Shown: one piece after another, positions 1-13,009 of the stretch
Layout of the letters: each line of letters begins with the position of its first letter
Numbering within the stretch: position 1 is the first letter of the stretch
Assembly (NCBI GenBank): GCA_012295275.1
Contig: CM022677.1
Span: 25,890,044 to 25,954,043 of the forward strand
Source of the DNA: Chrysomallon squamiferum
Lineage: Eukaryota > Mollusca > Gastropoda > Neomphalida > Peltospiridae
Direction: 5' to 3'
Length of the DNA: 64,000 nucleotides
Position numbers and translations under genes: made by a program
Notes under the pieces: model-generated
What the model was told of the DNA's origin: nothing
Seen by the model: only the letters and a program-made list of their open reading frames with translations
Databases searched by the model: none

Positions 1-45
1 GCGTGTTGTGTGTGTGTTGTGTGTGTGTGTGTTATTTAAACTCAC

Positions 46-185
46 TATGTTAGACTCGTAATGGAAGTGTTGCCAAGCAACGATGATCACTAACGTGACG
101 ATGATCATGAAGCAGACGACGGCGAAGATTTTGAATCGAGTGGTGAACGTTTTCTCATTGTGTGATGAAGAGTTCTTCAGAGGGT
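46..185 (-). CDS. Transmembrane exon of an unrecognised single-pass (type II-like) membrane protein
   Basis: Internal coding exon. A T-rich acceptor ending TTGTTTAG lies just above 185, and a perfect GTGAGT donor follows at 45-40. The exon starts with two bases that complete a split codon and ends in phase 0, giving 46 full codons. It reads a Ser/Asn/Lys-rich stretch (PLKNSSSHNEKTF), then basic TTRFK, then an uninterrupted hydrophobic span (IFAVVCFMIIVTLVIIVAW), then QHFHYESNI. Basic residues before the span and none after predict a cytoplasmic N terminus. The protein continues outside the window, so the ectodomain family (peptidase, glycosyltransferase or other) cannot be named. Four upstream ATG exons have the phase needed to splice to it. 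The exon call rests on splice sites, phase and the membrane segment, not on recognised homology. Confidence 0.72.
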
Positions 186-277
186 CTAAACAAGTAAACA
201 AACAAACAATACAGCCTCATTATCATCTTTGTAATCGTTATCTGAGCTGAAGTTACTGTAAATAAATAAATAAATAG

Positions 278-316
<39 letters not shown>

Positions 317-924
317 AAATTTAATATAGATAAATAACAAATGAACAAGGGAAATAAATAAGCAAACAAGGTAACAAATAAATAGGTAAATACATATATA
401 CATATATATATAAGTAAGAAAGGAAATAAGTAAATTAAATTTAAAAAAAAAGGAAATGAAATGAAATATGTAACCAAGTAAAAGAAAATATTTTAATGTA
501 TACCACAGATAACAGATTATACGAACAAATGAAAACTAATATCCGTAAATTATCCAACAAAAAAAAAAAAAATAATAATAATAATAATAATAACAATAAA
601 TGAAAAAAAATATAACAATAAATTATTTTTCTGAATCTCCGATTAACAGCTGTTGTTTTTTATTATTATTATTATTATTTTTTTATTATTTTTTTTTTTT
701 TTTGTTCTGGTTTTATTATTAAGCCAGTTATATAATATTTCAAAACGTTTTTTGGAAACAGTATCCATTGACGTTGTATTGATCAGAGGACAAGTATGTA
801 CAATATGTGACATTTCAGTGAGGAAACAAAAAACAAATATTGGACACGTGTTCAGACTCAGGTGTGATACGTTCTGTGTTACACACATCACAGAACCCAT
901 GACAAAACTGTGCAGCAGTTTCAT
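186..924. other. Intron, simple-sequence rich
   Basis: Lies between the transmembrane exon and the nearest candidate first exon. It holds TA-dinucleotide runs near 275-320, AAT-type repeats near 560-600, and A- or T-rich tracts. I see no exon with usable splice sites. Confidence 0.6.
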
Positions 925-1120
925 GTAAAACCATCTAACAAAACAAAGCAATTTTTGTTGGGTATAAAATGATGTAACAAAACAAAGCAATTTTTGTTGG
1001 TAAAAAACGATGTAACAAAACTATGCAATTCTTTTTTTGGTATAAAACGATGTAACAAAACTATGCAATTCTTTTTTTGGTATAAAACGATGTAACAAAA
1101 CTATGCAATTTTTTGGTGTA
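925..1120. repeat. Tandem repeat of about 49 bp, roughly four to five copies
   Basis: The phrase GATGTAACAAAACTATGCAA followed by a T-rich spacer and GGTATAAAAC recurs with a period near 48-50 bp. The first copies differ (CAAAGCAA in place of CTATGCAA). It is intronic and noncoding. Confidence 0.8.
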
Positions 1121-1684
1121 TATGTCACAAACAATAAAACTATACAGATATTGTAAAAAAAATAAAAATAAAAAAATAATAAAAATAATCAAAATAGTTT
1201 CGAAAAACACACTGGCAAAATATTTCGCAAAAATACTAAAGTTATGTAATATATTTTACAAAAATGTTAAAACTATGCAGTTATTTTAGACAAAAACGTT
1301 AAAATTGAGTAAAATTTCTGAAAATCGCTGTTAAAATGTATTGACTGAAGAAAATAAAAAGAAAAAAAGAAAACGAAAAAGACGATGAAACTCAGAAAGA
1401 AAGAAACAGTTGAAAAAGGTTCTATTTTCTACACAACATAAAGACTGTTAACACATTATTTTACAAAATATTACCAAACTGTGTGATGTCGTCTATGCAC
1501 CAAAACTGTTAAAATTGAGTAATACACAACAACATCAACCACAACAACAATCATAATAATAAAAAAACTTCTAAAGCCCCGTATTCTGTTATTTTCTGTG
1601 TGATATCATATATATACTGTTTTTTTACATTAATTTAAGAATCCGAAAAACGTAATGACCTGATTTTCTTTTGATTGTACTCAC
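1121..1684. other. AT-rich intron without a recognisable gene
   Basis: A-rich sequence with scattered degenerate echoes of the neighbouring repeat (AAAACTATGCAG, TTAAAATTGAGTAA). No feature is supported beyond the downstream donor of the next first exon. Confidence 0.5.
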
Positions 1685-1823
1685 CACCTTCGTCATCATC
1701 ATCATTATAATCATCATCTGAGCTGAGTTTACTGATGTGATGATATTTGTAACTGATAGCTGTGATGTGGTTGCGCAGTCTGTTCAGTACAGACGATGTT
1801 GCTGGCGTTTCGTCTGTAGCCAT
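1685..1823 (-). CDS. Alternative first coding exon, acidic 46-residue N-terminal tail
   Basis: The ATG at 1823 is preceded in frame by TGA two codons upstream, so it is the first usable start. The exon encodes 46 codons plus one base and ends at a consensus donor (GAAGGTG|GTGAGT). The tail contains SVLNRLRNHITAISYKYHHI, then a very acidic Ser/Asp run (SKLSSDDDYNDDDDEG). The single leftover G joins the AC at the start of the transmembrane exon (46-185) to make an Asp codon, leaving the frame open through the membrane segment. No signal peptide is visible, which fits a cytoplasmic tail. The acidic serine cluster resembles casein-kinase-2 type sites, but this is inference. Much of the acidic part comes from GAT repeats, so part of the tail may be repeat-derived. 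Confidence 0.65.
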
Positions 1824-1989
1824 TTCTCAGTTAAGTCGGTTTTGTTTGTCCACACATTTATAAACAATCCACGTTTAGTAAAACTTATTTCTTCTACGTT
1901 GTTGCATCAACAACAACAACAACAACAGCAGCAGCAGCAGTAGTAATTGCAGTGGTAATAGTAACAGTTGTAGTGATAACAGAAGTAGT

Positions 1990-2020
<31 letters not shown>

Positions 2021-3694
2021 TAGTAGTAATGGTAGTAGTAGTAGTGGTAGTAGTAGTAGTAGTGGTAGTAGTGGTAGTGGTAGTTGTAGTATTGGTAGTG
2101 GTAGTGGTAGTGGTAGTGGTAGTAGTGGTAGTGGTAGTGGTAGTGGTAGTGGTAGTGGTAGTAGCAGTAGTAGTGGTAGTTGTAGTAGTAGTAGTAGTAG
2201 TTGTAGTATCGGAAATTTTAACGATATAAAATAGGAATTGTTTTCTTGTCTATTTTCTACAATGTTACAAATGTTACGAACTTTAATTTAATCTTGTTAT
2301 GTGTAAATATAAATGTGTATTACACAGCCGAGTGACAGTGTGTGTTGTGTATTGTCATTTGTGTTCAGATAATCTGTTTTCAAAAATTAATTAATTATCT
2401 GTGGTTTTGAGACAGCTGAAATGTTTTAAAATGACATCGGTAAAGTTGTAAGTCAATAAAGTTATTTTAACTAAAGAAAATATCCAACAAGTTAAAATCT
2501 ATTTAAAAACATCACAGATTATAAACAGTATAACGTTATAACAGTATAAAGTATCGCATTATGAAGTCATTCAAACATTATAAAGTTATAAAAAAAAATC
2601 AATATAACCTCATGGCTATAGCAAGTCATTGTAGAGTTATAATCTGTATTAAATGATAAAGTTATAACAAGTCAATATAAGCGAATATATAGTTATAAAA
2701 AGTGGGTGTAACACTATAAAGTTATATTAAATTGTAACAGTTATGCCTGTATTAAATGCAAAAAATCATAACGTTATAAAACGAAGATGTAAACTGAACA
2801 CAATCAAGTTGCTTAACTCTGTCTACAACAATAACAATCACAAGTCACTAGTGAACTATATATCTAGTTGTTTATCGTTAACTCTTTTACAACAAACAAG
2901 TCATCACTGAACTGAGTACACAGAATCTGGCATAGCTAGTTTTTCTACGACCAACAGAAACTAATAACGAATCCGTAATAATAATAATAAAGAGTTAGGT
3001 AGAAAAGAGAGTATCACTAAGTGTTGTGTAGTTACCCACTACAGTGTGTCATATGCAAAACTTTTTAAACTTCCAACCGAAATAACGAAATAGTCCACAG
3101 AAAATACTTAGTGTGTCAGAAAAGTTTTAAAATGTCCACACACAACAGAATATCCAGTCGAAACGTCTAGAAATCTTTGTTGTAATTTTCTGCTCGTTTC
3201 AGTGAAGAAATTACTAATGATAATTATAACCTTAAGAACAAATACGTTGTATTTTTTCCAGTAAAGAAGTAACTATGCTATGCTATCAGTGTAAATGTTT
3301 GTTTCCAGTAAGCTTAAAGTGAAAATTCTAATTTTTTTTTTTTTTTTTTTTATATCGCGTTGACAGTCACGGTTCGATGATTAGATCAAATAACAAGAAG
3401 TTTAGATGCGCTTGGCTGAACGTTTACAATTTTACACAATTTTCACAGGTTATTGGGTTTCCCTGTGTGCGTCTATATGTGTGCATGTGGGTATTTTTTT
3501 TTTTTTTATTTTTATAGGTGAATGTATATGTACACAATATGTGTGCATTTTAGAGTATAAATGTTTGTGTAGGCGTATACATCAAACCAACTAACAGAAC
3601 AACACAGTGTACGTTACAGACATAATAAGTCTACACTTGTTAAATTAATTCACATTTCACGTCGCGAACCTCGTTTTGCTGTTCGACCTTTCAC
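1824..3694. other. Upstream/intronic region with CAR and GTR trinucleotide arrays
   Basis: A CAA/CAG run at about 1905-1941 and a long GTA/GTG array at about 1988-2210 give poly-Gln and poly-Val frames that are not genes. The rest is AT-rich with dispersed 'ATAAAGTTATAA' phrases at 2440-2790, looking like a decayed tandem repeat. No exon is supported. Confidence 0.55.
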
Positions 3695-3707
3695 CTCTGT
3701 TCGCCAT
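3695..3707 (-). CDS. Possible very short alternative first coding exon (Met-Ala-Asn-Arg)
   Basis: ATG at 3707, four codons plus one base, then a donor-like GTGAAA. The leftover G fits the AC at the start of the transmembrane exon and gives an Asp codon, as in the other first exons. A TATAAA box on this strand at 3779-3784 would place a start of transcription near 3750. Against it: the coding piece is only 13 bases, and another ATG at 3750 opens a different frame ending at the donor. Read it as a candidate only. Confidence 0.33.
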
Positions 3708-3778
3708 TAAAACGGAGCAGACGTAGACTGTATGTACAACTCGTGTTCATGTCTCGTTTCGTTTCTAATCGCGGCGAG

Positions 3779-3784
3779 TTTATA
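3779..3784 (-). promoter_or_regulatory. TATA-box-like site ahead of the 3.7 kb first-exon candidate
   Basis: TATAAA inside the near-palindrome GAGTTTATAAAACTC, in a locally GC-richer island (3660-3790). It lies about 70 bases upstream of the candidate ATG at 3707, a plausible core-promoter distance. The match is six bases in an AT-rich region. Confidence 0.35.
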
Positions 3785-4704
3785 AAACTCGTTTCGCACG
3801 TTGTTTAAAATAATTCAAATAAAACTGTGTTTTCCTGTCACTGTGTATTTAAAATAAGTCTTGCTAGTGACAAAAAATCCCAGATCGCACTGAAAATATA
3901 AAATATTTTTTTACTACTGACGTGTTTTTCTTGTTATGGGGTAGTTAATATAAATAATTCCTTTTCTTTTTTTGTTTTATTTATTTATTTATATTTATTA
4001 TTATTATTTTATTTTATTTTACATAATCATGCCCGTCATCGTAACAGTTTCACAACAGAATTTCTTGTTTCGCCTTTTTAAAAAAAATATTTGCCAGTAT
4101 TTTATTTCAGTTCATTTCGTCTGCAATTCAAATCAGCAAGATTGATAACCAAGCAATGTCACGTTTTGCGTCCATTTTGTTATATACATTTTATATCAAG
4201 TAATTTATTCTACGCAAACAATTTATATCAAGTCATTTTATTGTACAATTTTTTTTTATGAAGTTATTTTATTGGATACAAACAGTCTTATATAAAGTAA
4301 TTTAATTGTATGTATTTTTTTATATATCAAGTAATTTCATACTCCAGTGACGACAGCAGATAACTGTTGGATCTGAATGTAAAAAACTTATTTCACTTAT
4401 TACGAGATTTAATTCAGGATCCCGGATTCTTCACATATACTTCAAAATATTCTTTATTTAATTCAGGATCCCAGATTCTTCACTAATACTAATACTAATA
4501 CTAATAATGATGATGATGATAATGACGATGATAATAATGATAATGATGATGATGATGATATTATTATTATTGTTGGTAGTAGTAGTTGATGCTGTTGTTG
4601 TTCTTGTTGTATTTGTAGTAATATTGGTAGCTGCTTTATTAAAAGCAGTAGAAGTAGTAGTAGTAATTGTAGAACAACCACCTCCACCACTATAACCAGC
4701 AGCG

Positions 4705-4750
<46 letters not shown>

Positions 4751-4854
4751 AATTACTACTACCATCCAACTACAGCTATTGGTTCTTCAACCTCCACAAC
4801 TACTATTTAACCTCTTCCTACTACTACTACTATTACACTATAGTAGTAGTAGTA

Positions 4855-4901
<47 letters not shown>

Positions 4902-5777
4902 TGTACTGTTGACCCTCGTTTTAACTCAGTGACATTGAGGAGCACGTGACCGGAAATTGGAAAATTCTTTGAAATCAAGAATGTAAAAAAAACATTAACC
5001 TAAAATTTACCGGACCATTAAACTTTAGTATACATAACAGCTACATAATACCACTAATTTAATAATGTAAGAGCAATACACAGGCATAAAAACAGTGTAC
5101 ACTAAGATAAATGTACAGCAGAAATATGTAAATTAGGTTGAATGAAGTTTGTTTAGTTAGGATGTTTATGGGTATTTAATAACAACTACAACAACAACAA
5201 CAGTAAGAATAACAACGATATTAATAATATAAACGAACGCAAGAGCCACAACAACAACTACAGCAAGAATAACAACGATAATAATAATATAAACGAAAGC
5301 AACAGCAACAACAACAACTACAGCAAGAATAACAACGATAATTATAATATAAACAATAGCAAACAGCAGCAACAACAACAACAACAACAATAATAACAAA
5401 TAACCTGATAATGTCAACCCAATTTTTATATATTAAATTACTTTTCATATTCAACACATTCATGAATAAAAAATGTCTGAATATGCAAATTAGTTTTTTT
5501 TATATTTTTTATTTTATTTTTAAATACAAATATTTATATAACCAGGCACGTGCTTACTATGAAACTAATGAAACCTAAGCCCCCCAGTCTTCATGGGGGA
5601 GAGATGTGTCACAAGCGACTTTAGTTCACACTGATTTAAAAATAGATTTTTTTTTATCTAACTACAGTCACTGGAGAATTACTGCTCAGGAGTGAATGTG
5701 TTTAGAGAAAAGAGAGAAAAAAAATAATTTTAAAATTATTGATAGTCGTCTTTTTGTAATTTATTTCATCAAAATTC
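3785..5777. other. Gene-free region with trinucleotide arrays
   Basis: Contains AT-rich DNA, a cluster of ATG/GTA/ACT/AAT triplet runs at about 4484-4903, and about three copies of a roughly 60-bp repeat of CAA and ATA blocks at 5170-5400 (each with AAGAATAACAACGATA). Low-complexity frames across these are repeat translations. No exon is seen. Confidence 0.55.
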
Positions 5778-5779
5778 AA

Positions 5780-5814
<35 letters not shown>

Positions 5815-5850
5815 GACACACACACACACGCACACTTACACACACACAGA

Positions 5851-5907
<57 letters not shown>

Positions 5908-5937
5908 TCACACACACAGAGACATACACTCTGTAAA
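5780..5937. repeat. CA microsatellite, interrupted
   Basis: About 150 bases of (CA)n broken by GACAGA and TACA. It reads as a His/Thr protein frame, which is spurious. Confidence 0.95.
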
Positions 5938-6886
5938 CAGAACTTCAGCGTTAATCAGTCTGAGAGTTAAGAAATTTGTGAAAGTGGAAGAACCTCATTT
6001 AAGAAGAAAGCTCTTGTTACCCAGACCTGGTTCAGAACGTCCACCGTACAGTGGTAGACCGGGCAATACGGGTGTAAGTGCCAGGCTGGTGGTTTGATAA
6101 AAAAAAGAAAAAAGAAAAAAAAAAAAATTAATTAATAATAATAAAAAAAAAAAAAAAAACAACAAAAATCAAAGAAGAAAAAAAAAAAAAAAAAAAAATC
6201 ACTCAAAAAAAAATAATTAAAAACAAAAAAAAATAATAATAATAAACAAAAAAACACCGACCCATCCCACAAAAAAAAAAAAAAAAATAAAAAAAAAATG
6301 AAAATGAAAATGAAAAACAACCCCAAAGAATAAGAAAAACAACAAAAAAAACAACAACAACAGCTAAAAACAACAACAACAAATTAAGAAAAATAAAAGC
6401 CCGCTAACACGTGAATAACGTCGGGCCGGTGAGGTAGTTGCTGAATGACGTGTCCGGTTCTAAGATGCAGTCCACTACTGCCCCGGTGACACAGTTTGAA
6501 GGTCACAAAAAAGAAAGAAAAGAGATCAATTCCTATGTAAGTAAAACTGTTATCATCACGTGTTATTATTTCACAAACCCGAGAGTTTTAAAATCATCCA
6601 CTATTCAAATTTATTCACAAAACAATTCAACAGCTGAACGTGACAGAATTATATAAATTACAAATATAATAATTTTTTTAAATATATTCAAAAATCTCAA
6701 ATAGTAATTGTTATAATTTTTTTTTTCAATTTTTTATTATTACTGTTATTTTTTTATTATTATCATTTTTATTATTATTAATTTTTTTATTATTCATCCT
6801 CATTTCAAACAGAAAACAGTTTTCATTCTTCTCGCAGTTTAAATGTAAATGTTAGAAATTACAATAACTACAAGATAGTTAGTAAG

Positions 6887-6917
<31 letters not shown>

Positions 6918-7244
6918 CTAAACGCCTGTCTGTTTCTACCGAGGGCAGGACGAAGTCAGAGGAAATCGTTTAATTGAACTGCTGCGAGTAACAAGATCGA
7001 TCCGCGTTGTTGGATCCACTGAACGTTTTCTCGTTCCAGCCACTGCTCTGCCACACCTAACATAGTCTATGTATTACGCTGCCAGTGGGGTGGTGTATGT
7101 ATAAGACGACTGACTGCTATTCAGATATGAATTGATCATGAAGTTGTGGAGGGGGGTGTTATTTCAATAAATATGAATAACGCCGACATACAGACATAAA
7201 CTCACTCACGAACATAAACTCACATCACATACAAAAACACGCAT

Positions 7245-7304
<60 letters not shown>

Positions 7305-7430
7305 CGTGAAAGGCTTTGAACCAGCATATGGTAACATTTTATTCGTATTCAAACTAAATTTTACTCTTTTTTATTTATTTCTTCAGTGTTTCCCAAAAGT
7401 TATTAAGTATAATATGACTGAATTAAGTGA
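5938..7430. other. Two GC-rich islands around an A-rich tract; unknown
   Basis: The segments at 5985-6095 and 6400-6500 are clearly GC-richer than their surroundings and flank about 300 bases of A-rich sequence (6096-6390). They could be dispersed-repeat fragments with a long A tail, or old exon pieces. I found no clean frame with splice sites. A CAA run lies at 6889-6917 and a long CA run at 7249-7303. A further GC-richer patch at 6925-7100 has no recognisable gene. Confidence 0.4.
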
Positions 7431-7660
7431 GATGATGAATTAAGATAGATGATGAATTAAATGATATGATGAATTAAAAGAGATAAGATGAATTAAATGA
7501 TATGATGAATTAAATGATATGATGAATTAAGAGAGAGAGATGATGAATTAAATGATATGATGAATTAAGAGAGAGAGATGATGAATTAAAAGAGATAAGA
7601 TGAATTAAATGATATGATGAATTAAGAGAGAGATATGATGAATTAAATAACATGATGGAG
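7431..7660. repeat. Short-period tandem repeat built on GATGAATTAA
   Basis: GATGAATTAA followed by ATGATAT, AGAGATAA or GAGAGAGAT variants recurs about a dozen times with an irregular period of about 16-22 bp. Noncoding. Confidence 0.8.
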
Positions 7661-8187
7661 TATATATGAGGTAGGTACCTGAAATGGGGAAATTAGAATT
7701 TTTCTAAATTTTACTCAGTAACTGCCAAATATTCAATACACTGACAAAATATAAGTAGTAGTTATCAAACTAAAACAACTGCATTATTGTTAAAAAAAAA
7801 AAACACACTGATATACAGCAACATATTGCGTGTTTGTGTGTGCGTGTGTTTATAAAACTTTCCAGTCTATATACCCAGCTATATACATACATTCAAAGTG
7901 TCTATGTATTAATATGTCACTCCACTTACCTATTTATCTATCTGTCTGTCTGTCTATCTATATATTCGACCTAGCTATCTATGTATCTATCTACTGCATG
8001 TTTTACATGGAAATAACAAACGTTTAAACACGTATCACCAAGTCTGTTTCTTAAGTAAAAGATTTTTTTTTTTTTTATACATAAAAGTTTTTAAAAAGGA
8101 TAATCGTTTTTGCATAATCTGAGACATGTATTTTACACGTGTAGTTTGATGTACGTGCATTACGTGGTTAAAAAAACAAACACAAAC
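7661..8187. other. Intronic sequence without a supported gene
   Basis: AT-rich DNA with degenerate CTAT/CTGT tetranucleotide repeats near 7930-7995. Nothing else is supported up to the donor of the 8.2 kb first exon. Confidence 0.5.
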
Positions 8188-8230
8188 CTTTCTCCGAGTC
8201 AAACTGTGTGTATTCCTTGTCGCCTGACAT
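8188..8230 (-). CDS. Alternative first coding exon, 14-residue N-terminal tail
   Basis: ATG at 8230, 14 codons (MSGDKEYTQFDSEK) plus one base, then a donor-like GTTTGT at 8187-8182. The leftover G completes an Asp codon with the AC of the transmembrane exon, so the frame stays open. An upstream ATG at 8289 opens an overlapping frame that runs past the same donor. After splicing, that frame would read ACC CTC TGA and stop at once, so it can act only as an upstream ORF. The tail is hydrophilic and slightly acidic. The donor is weaker than those at 1.7 and 11.9 kb. Support is phase agreement plus position in a GC-richer island (8140-8350). Confidence 0.58.
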
Positions 8231-8469
8231 CGTGTTCCCTCGATCAGGTTTGCCGGCGTGTTTGTCAAACTCACAATTATGTCTGACATTCGCTGAACAG
8301 TACCAGCTGCTGCGGTAAAAATGCTAAACTTCGTCAGCTCTGCGAATATTCAGCGACAAACTTGCAAAAATGATTTATTTATTTATTTATTTATTCCGTA
8401 TGTGAATTTACGTATGATTTACGTAGAGAAGCTTTTTTAATGTTTAGGTGGGGAGAGTGATATAGTATT
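8231..8469. promoter_or_regulatory. Presumed 5' leader and promoter island of the 8.2 kb first exon
   Basis: The segment 8231-8350 is GC-richer than the flanks and holds the overlapping upstream ORF. No TATA box is evident. The promoter role is inferred only from position. Confidence 0.3.
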
Positions 8470-8807
<338 letters not shown>

Positions 8808-9720
8808 ATAGAGAGGGGTAAATGACTGAGAAAGAGACAGAAAGATATTTAGAGAGAAAATGAAAAGGAGACAGAGGTTACAATGTTGCTAAAGCTGAAA
8901 AAGAAATACAAACATCTGCGGTGAGAAATCTGTGTACAGCAGTAGAACTTTGTCTAAACCTACCCACAGACAGTAAAACATCTTTGATTTCATTAAAGAG
9001 AAGAAAAAAAAAGTGTGACCGTGTTTTATAATGACAGGTTTTTACAGTAGAAACCTTTCATGTGTAGTAACACCTGTTACCCTTTGTAACATACAGACAC
9101 ACACACACACACACCAAATACACACACACAGACACAGACACATACACACAGATACACATACACACACAGACACATAAACACACACACAAACACACACACA
9201 CAGACACATACACAGATACTCATACACACAGACACATACACACACATACAAACACACACACACACACACACACATACACACAGACACATACACACACATA
9301 CAAACACACACACAGAGACACATACACAACACACACACACATTCAACAGACACACACACACACAACAGACACACACACACACACACACACACACCTATAC
9401 AGACAGACACACTGACACGGATGTATAGGTTTTAATCAGTCTGAAAGGTTTTACAGATTTTCATTGATTTGTCTGACACGATTTTATTTATTTATTATTA
9501 TTATTATTTTTATTTTATTTTATTTTTATTATTTTTTTATAAGCAATAATCTGATGAAAAACAATATGCCATTTTTGTTTTACCGTTTCAAACCAATGAA
9601 ATATATACAAATAAATAAATAAATAAATAAATAAATAAAAGTATCACAGAGATTTGCTTCCTATAAGTAATCTTTTATATGTGATATCACAATACTTTTG
9701 AAAAAAATAAAAAATAAAAC

Positions 9721-9797
<77 letters not shown>

Positions 9798-10097
9798 TAT
9801 AAATAAATAAATAAATAAATAAATAAAAATAAAACCCTGAAACAAAACCGAAAAAAAACATTAAAACAAAAACGAAACAAGTTTTTTCTCTTTGTGTGGT
9901 TAATGAAACTGGAAATCAAGCTAAAGAAACTTATATAAAAATAAAAAAAAAAAAAAAAAAAAAAAAAAGATAAAACAGGTTTGTGGTTGGCATGAGTCTG
10001 TTTGTCATTTACATAAAATTATCATAAATGTCAAACCGCTTCTCGCTGTATTTAACAAATTATTTTTAACATTGTTCTCGTAGTTGTTGTTGTTGTC

Positions 10098-10130
<33 letters not shown>

Positions 10131-11051
10131 GCGATCAACCTCATATATATATATTCTATTGCTATTGTCACTGATAGGAATTACTGTTATTATTACTATC
10201 ATTATTATCAGCTATTATTTCTGTTATTTTCACTGTTACTATTGTCATTGTTGTTGTTGTAGCTGTAGTTGTTGCTGCTGTTATTGTTATTACAATTATT
10301 GTTGTTACTGTCGTTGTTACTTCTGCTGCTGTTGTTGTTGTTGTTATATTTTCTTCAACTGTTTCTGACAGTGGACTACCTGTGTCATTTAACAACAGTT
10401 AATCTTTATTAATAGAGTTATTTCCCGTAGATTATAATTTTTAATTACAGGTTCACAGCTATCAGTTATTGCGTGCTCTAAACATTTTACGTGTCTGATG
10501 ATCTGTATTTCTGATAAACAGTGTATTAATGATTTATGTCACAGCTGTCGTACAGGTAATAACAATTTTACTGTGTGTATTTGGATTACTTATGTATCGT
10601 TGAGTTTGACCAGTGAGGCAGTTATTACAGAATCTTTTGTGAAAAAAAAAAAAAATGTTTTGTCCTTCGAACCAGTTCGTTTTTCCTTATTATTACAACA
10701 TACGTATTGAAATATTGTAATAAAAAATTATTTATTTTCATTATTACGTAGCTGTTGTTGAAAGGATGGTGGGTTTTTTGTGTTTTTTTGTTGTTGTTTT
10801 TTTATATAATCACTGTCACTGAAACCAGGTTCTTAAAAATGGCTGCCTGGAACCATCATGGTTTCACATGGTTGACCTCAGCCAATGTGGTTTTGGGTGG
10901 TTTAAAACCACCAGGAAACCACCAGAGGGAGTAATGAAATACTGTTAACAAAAAAATCACAAATTCTGAGAAACCATTTTTATTGCATTTCCGAGTTTAT
11001 ACATGTTTGGTTTTAGTCAATTAAAAATATATAATAATAATTAACAACAAC

Positions 11052-11095
<44 letters not shown>

Positions 11096-11187
11096 TGATA
11101 ATGATAATAATAATAATAATAATGATAATAATAATGATAATAATCATAATAATAACAACAATAACAATAATGATAATAATAATAATG

Positions 11188-11249
<62 letters not shown>

Positions 11250-11874
11250 TATTACAGAGAAACATGGTGAACACAGATGTAAGATAAAAAACTCAGCTGT
11301 GTCTAAATATTAATTTAAATACTAATCTATGCTTTATGAAAATGGTTTGTGAACCCCGATTTAAATATTTATATGTTATTAGAGTTATCTCACCTTGACA
11401 TGTGTCTGAGTGGGTTAGTTTATGGGTTAGTGTGTGTGTGTCTTGTATTTGTGTCTAAATGTGAGTATGTGTCTAAGTGTGTGTATCTGTATGCGTGTCT
11501 GTTTTGTGTTTGTGTGCGAGCGTAGCTGATTATGGTGTAAAACAACAATATTTGGAAATGTTTGAATGTAGATCAGTTGTATTGATATGCATCAGTTTTA
11601 GAGGTGTGTTTATGTATGTGTGTGTGAGAGAGACAGAGAAAAACCAAATGTAATATAATTGCACATATACACAAATACATAAACAAATTATGAGATATAT
11701 GATGATTAACGATAAAGATAGAATGAATGAGAATATTTGAATATAAAAGTATACATAATCTCTACATACATGTATGTGCGCGCGCGCGTGTATACACACT
11801 CTCACACATAAACACACACACACACACAGACAGCCAGACAGATAGATAACTGTGTTAGTTTACGTTTTACTTAC
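8808..11874. other. Gene-free region with many microsatellites
   Basis: Holds a CA array with GACA/TACA variants at about 9092-9402, AAT arrays at about 9721-9797 and 11045-11250, TAAA runs at 9608-9640 and 9797-9828, TTA/TTG-type triplets at 10085-10350, and CA/GT runs at 11420-11520 and 11800-11828. A small unique patch at 10820-10940 contains the palindrome GGTGGTTTAAAACCACC. No exon is supported. Confidence 0.55.
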
Positions 11875-11971
11875 GTAAAAGCCGATGTTTCGCGGAAACA
11901 GACGAATCTTCCTCGGTGTCGGAATCGTAGAATTCCTCGCGTTTCTTCAACACGATGGTTTCAGAGTACAT
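11875..11971 (-). CDS. Alternative first coding exon, 32-residue N-terminal tail
   Basis: The ATG at 11971 has an in-frame TGA nine codons upstream, so translation cannot start earlier in this exon. It encodes 32 codons plus one base and ends at a perfect GTAAGT donor (11874-11869). The tail has a basic patch (LKKREE) followed by an acidic serine-rich stretch (FYDSDTEEDSSVS) and AKHRLL. The final C joins AC of the transmembrane exon to make a His codon. Like the 1.7 kb exon it carries a Ser/Asp/Glu cluster. It lies in a GC-rich, repeat-free island (11880-12010) that contrasts with its surroundings. A Leu-Leu preceded by basic residues resembles sorting signals of membrane-protein tails, but this is inference. 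Confidence 0.68.
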
Positions 11972-12429
11972 GGTTCTTTCACTCTGCAGCGACTCTCATC
12001 GTCTGACCAAACAACAGCTGATACTTAGTAATTGATATTTCTCATCACCTGATGTTATTACTCTTTTCAAACTTGCAGTCTGAACGTGCTTTGTTTCTTT
12101 AATTCTGACTGTAAATAGAGTCAGTGACAAGCTGTTCATTATCATTTTAAATACAACAGTAAAACAACAACAAGGTCAGTGATAATTATAATAGTTTATT
12201 TAATGAATATATTTTAACAATGATGATATATATATATATATATATATATATCTCTCTCTCTTACGAACATACTCTGAGACTTATGTATGTGCACACACGT
12301 ACATACACATGAACACTACATATATACAAAAACATTCACATATTCGCAAACATATACCCAGATATACAAGCACACACACACACACAATACTAACACATTG
12401 TCAAAACACACAGGCACACAGATACAGAA

Positions 12430-12464
<35 letters not shown>

Positions 12465-12771
12465 AGTCACACACAGACACACTGAAACACATCACTGCAA
12501 GGTGTGGACGTGTCCATCAACAAAACAAACACAACACATGTGAACAAATCAATACGAGAATTACACCTTACTAAACAGTTTTCAGTCACCTTTCTAACTC
12601 GATGTCAAGTAAAAATACAAACAGGTTATCTTTATTTAAAAACGTATTTCGGTTTGATCAAAGAAATATTAATTATTAACTTAGTGCATATAATTTTTTG
12701 TGATAACATTTACTTATAAATAATAATAATTATTTAATTTTTCCACCAGCAATCTGACTTTACGTAATTTA

Positions 12772-12817
<46 letters not shown>

Positions 12818-13001
12818 TAAAAATAAAATAATTATAATAATAATAAATAAATAAATAAATAAATAAAAAAATATAATAAAAACTTTTCAACGTTTTAAAT
12901 TCTTGTGATCTTTTAGTTTTGACTTTTCCTGTTGTTATAGCAACCATTGTCTAGACACAATAAGTCTAGTCAACGAAATCACGTGTTCATCAGTCCCAGT
13001 G
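11972..13001. other. Presumed upstream region of the 11.9 kb first exon, then simple repeats
   Basis: The sequence stays fairly complex to about 12150. It then passes into TA runs (12227-12250, 12775-12811), CA arrays (12370-12480) and TAAA repeats (12840-12868). No additional gene is visible. Confidence 0.5.
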
Positions 13002-13009
13002 TGACGTCA
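13002..13009. promoter_or_regulatory. Palindromic CRE-like site TGACGTCA
   Basis: A perfect 8-bp cAMP-response-element palindrome in a repeat-free patch (12930-13040) about 1 kb upstream, in transcription terms, of the 11.9 kb first exon. A single 8-mer can occur by chance. Confidence 0.3.

Noticed and set aside
5985-6500. GC-rich islands considered as exons or tRNA genes
   Set aside because: No splice-bounded frame, no A/B boxes with cloverleaf arms; probably dispersed-repeat fragments.
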